From Caldifarciminota bacterium (GTDB taxonomy: Bacteria; Hydrothermota; UBA3073; NMUJ01): 6,992 nt of DNA. This document shows positions 6,927 through 6,992 of the stretch, one piece after another. The stretch spans positions 1 through 6,992 of the forward strand of contig JAGGUB010000048.1 in assembly GCA_021158725.1 (NCBI GenBank). Direction: 5' to 3'. A model generated the notes under the pieces. It was not told the origin of the DNA. It saw nothing but the letters and a program-made list of their open reading frames with translations, and did no database searches. Position 1 is the stretch's first letter, and each line of letters opens with the position of its first letter. A program made the translations under genes and the position numbers.

Positions 6927-6954
6927 GATCATCCAAAAGATGAACTTTTCTTTT
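6927..6954 (+). terminator. Weak candidate terminator (hairpin plus T-rich tract)
   Basis: GATCATC and GATGAAC can pair as a seven-position stem with one A-A mismatch around CAAAA, followed directly by TTTTCTTTT. The orientation would serve plus-strand transcription, for example readthrough from the protease gene through the antisense side of the tRNA gene. The stem is AT-rich and imperfect and lies 200 bases after the protease stop, so this is a tentative call. Confidence 0.22.
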
Positions 6955-6976
6955 AAAAAGGAAAAAGTTAAATTAA

Positions 6977-6988
6977 AAAGGTACCTTT
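6977..6988. repeat. 12-bp perfect palindrome in AT-rich end region
   Basis: AAAGGTACCTTT is its own reverse complement and lies just before an ATG at 6990-6992 region's end (A6990-T6991-G6992), the last bases of the window. If that ATG starts a gene, the palindrome could be an operator or part of its leader, with AAAAAGG as a possible ribosome binding site. The surrounding sequence from about 6801 to the end is AT-rich and I see no other gene in it. Confidence 0.3.
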
Positions 6989-6992
6989 AATG

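Noticed and set aside
6726..6992. tRNA gene as an integration site of a mobile element
   Set aside because: The tRNA 3' end, where integrases usually act, abuts the protease gene; no integrase and no repeated copy of the tRNA 3' end is visible, and the AT-rich side contains the tRNA's own promoter.
1..6992. CRISPR array, insertion sequence, riboswitch or phage genes
   Set aside because: No regularly spaced direct repeats, transposase or phage motifs are present. A thiamine riboswitch might be expected near thiL, but no leader exists because thiL overlaps panB.

Overview
The window looks like ordinary bacterial chromosome at moderate GC (roughly 40-45% by eye), with many ATA, TTG and AGG codons. 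It uses sigma-70-like promoters (TTGACA boxes) and Shine-Dalgarno sites. The last gene ends in a Por/type IX-like C-terminal sorting domain and carries an Ig-like module. That architecture is typical of FCB-superphylum bacteria and of uncultured lineages such as candidate division WOR-3. I favour a lineage of that kind, but this is inference from domain style and not a firm assignment.

Bases 1-4212 hold four plus-strand genes packed head to tail: the 3' part of a large YfhO-like membrane protein gene, alr (alanine racemase), panB (ketopantoate hydroxymethyltransferase) and thiL (thiamine-monophosphate kinase). The junctions are an 8-bp overlap, a direct abutment and a 1-bp TGATG overlap, so they almost certainly share one transcript. 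The grouping mixes cell-envelope supply (a probable glycan/envelope membrane enzyme and D-alanine) with two cofactor pathways (CoA and thiamine diphosphate). It reads as a housekeeping operon, not a single pathway.

Bases 4213-4294 are a short intergenic region with a perfect -35 hexamer, a 10-bp palindrome where the -10/start region would lie, and a strong ribosome binding site. They precede an 809-residue exported subtilisin-like protease (4295-6724) with prodomain, S8 catalytic domain, beta-sandwich modules and a C-terminal sorting domain. Its His, Asn and Ser catalytic positions are intact, but the usual catalytic Asp is Glu (residue 148). This is the most unusual thing in the window.

A tRNA-Arg(UCG) gene lies on the minus strand at 6726-6800, converging on the protease gene with one base between the stop codon and the tRNA 3' end. 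It has a good promoter of its own just upstream (6828-6856, minus). The remaining bases to 6992 are AT-rich and non-coding as far as I can see, with a few small inverted repeats; the window ends on an ATG that may start another gene. I found no mobile element, CRISPR array, defence system or clear novel multi-gene system.
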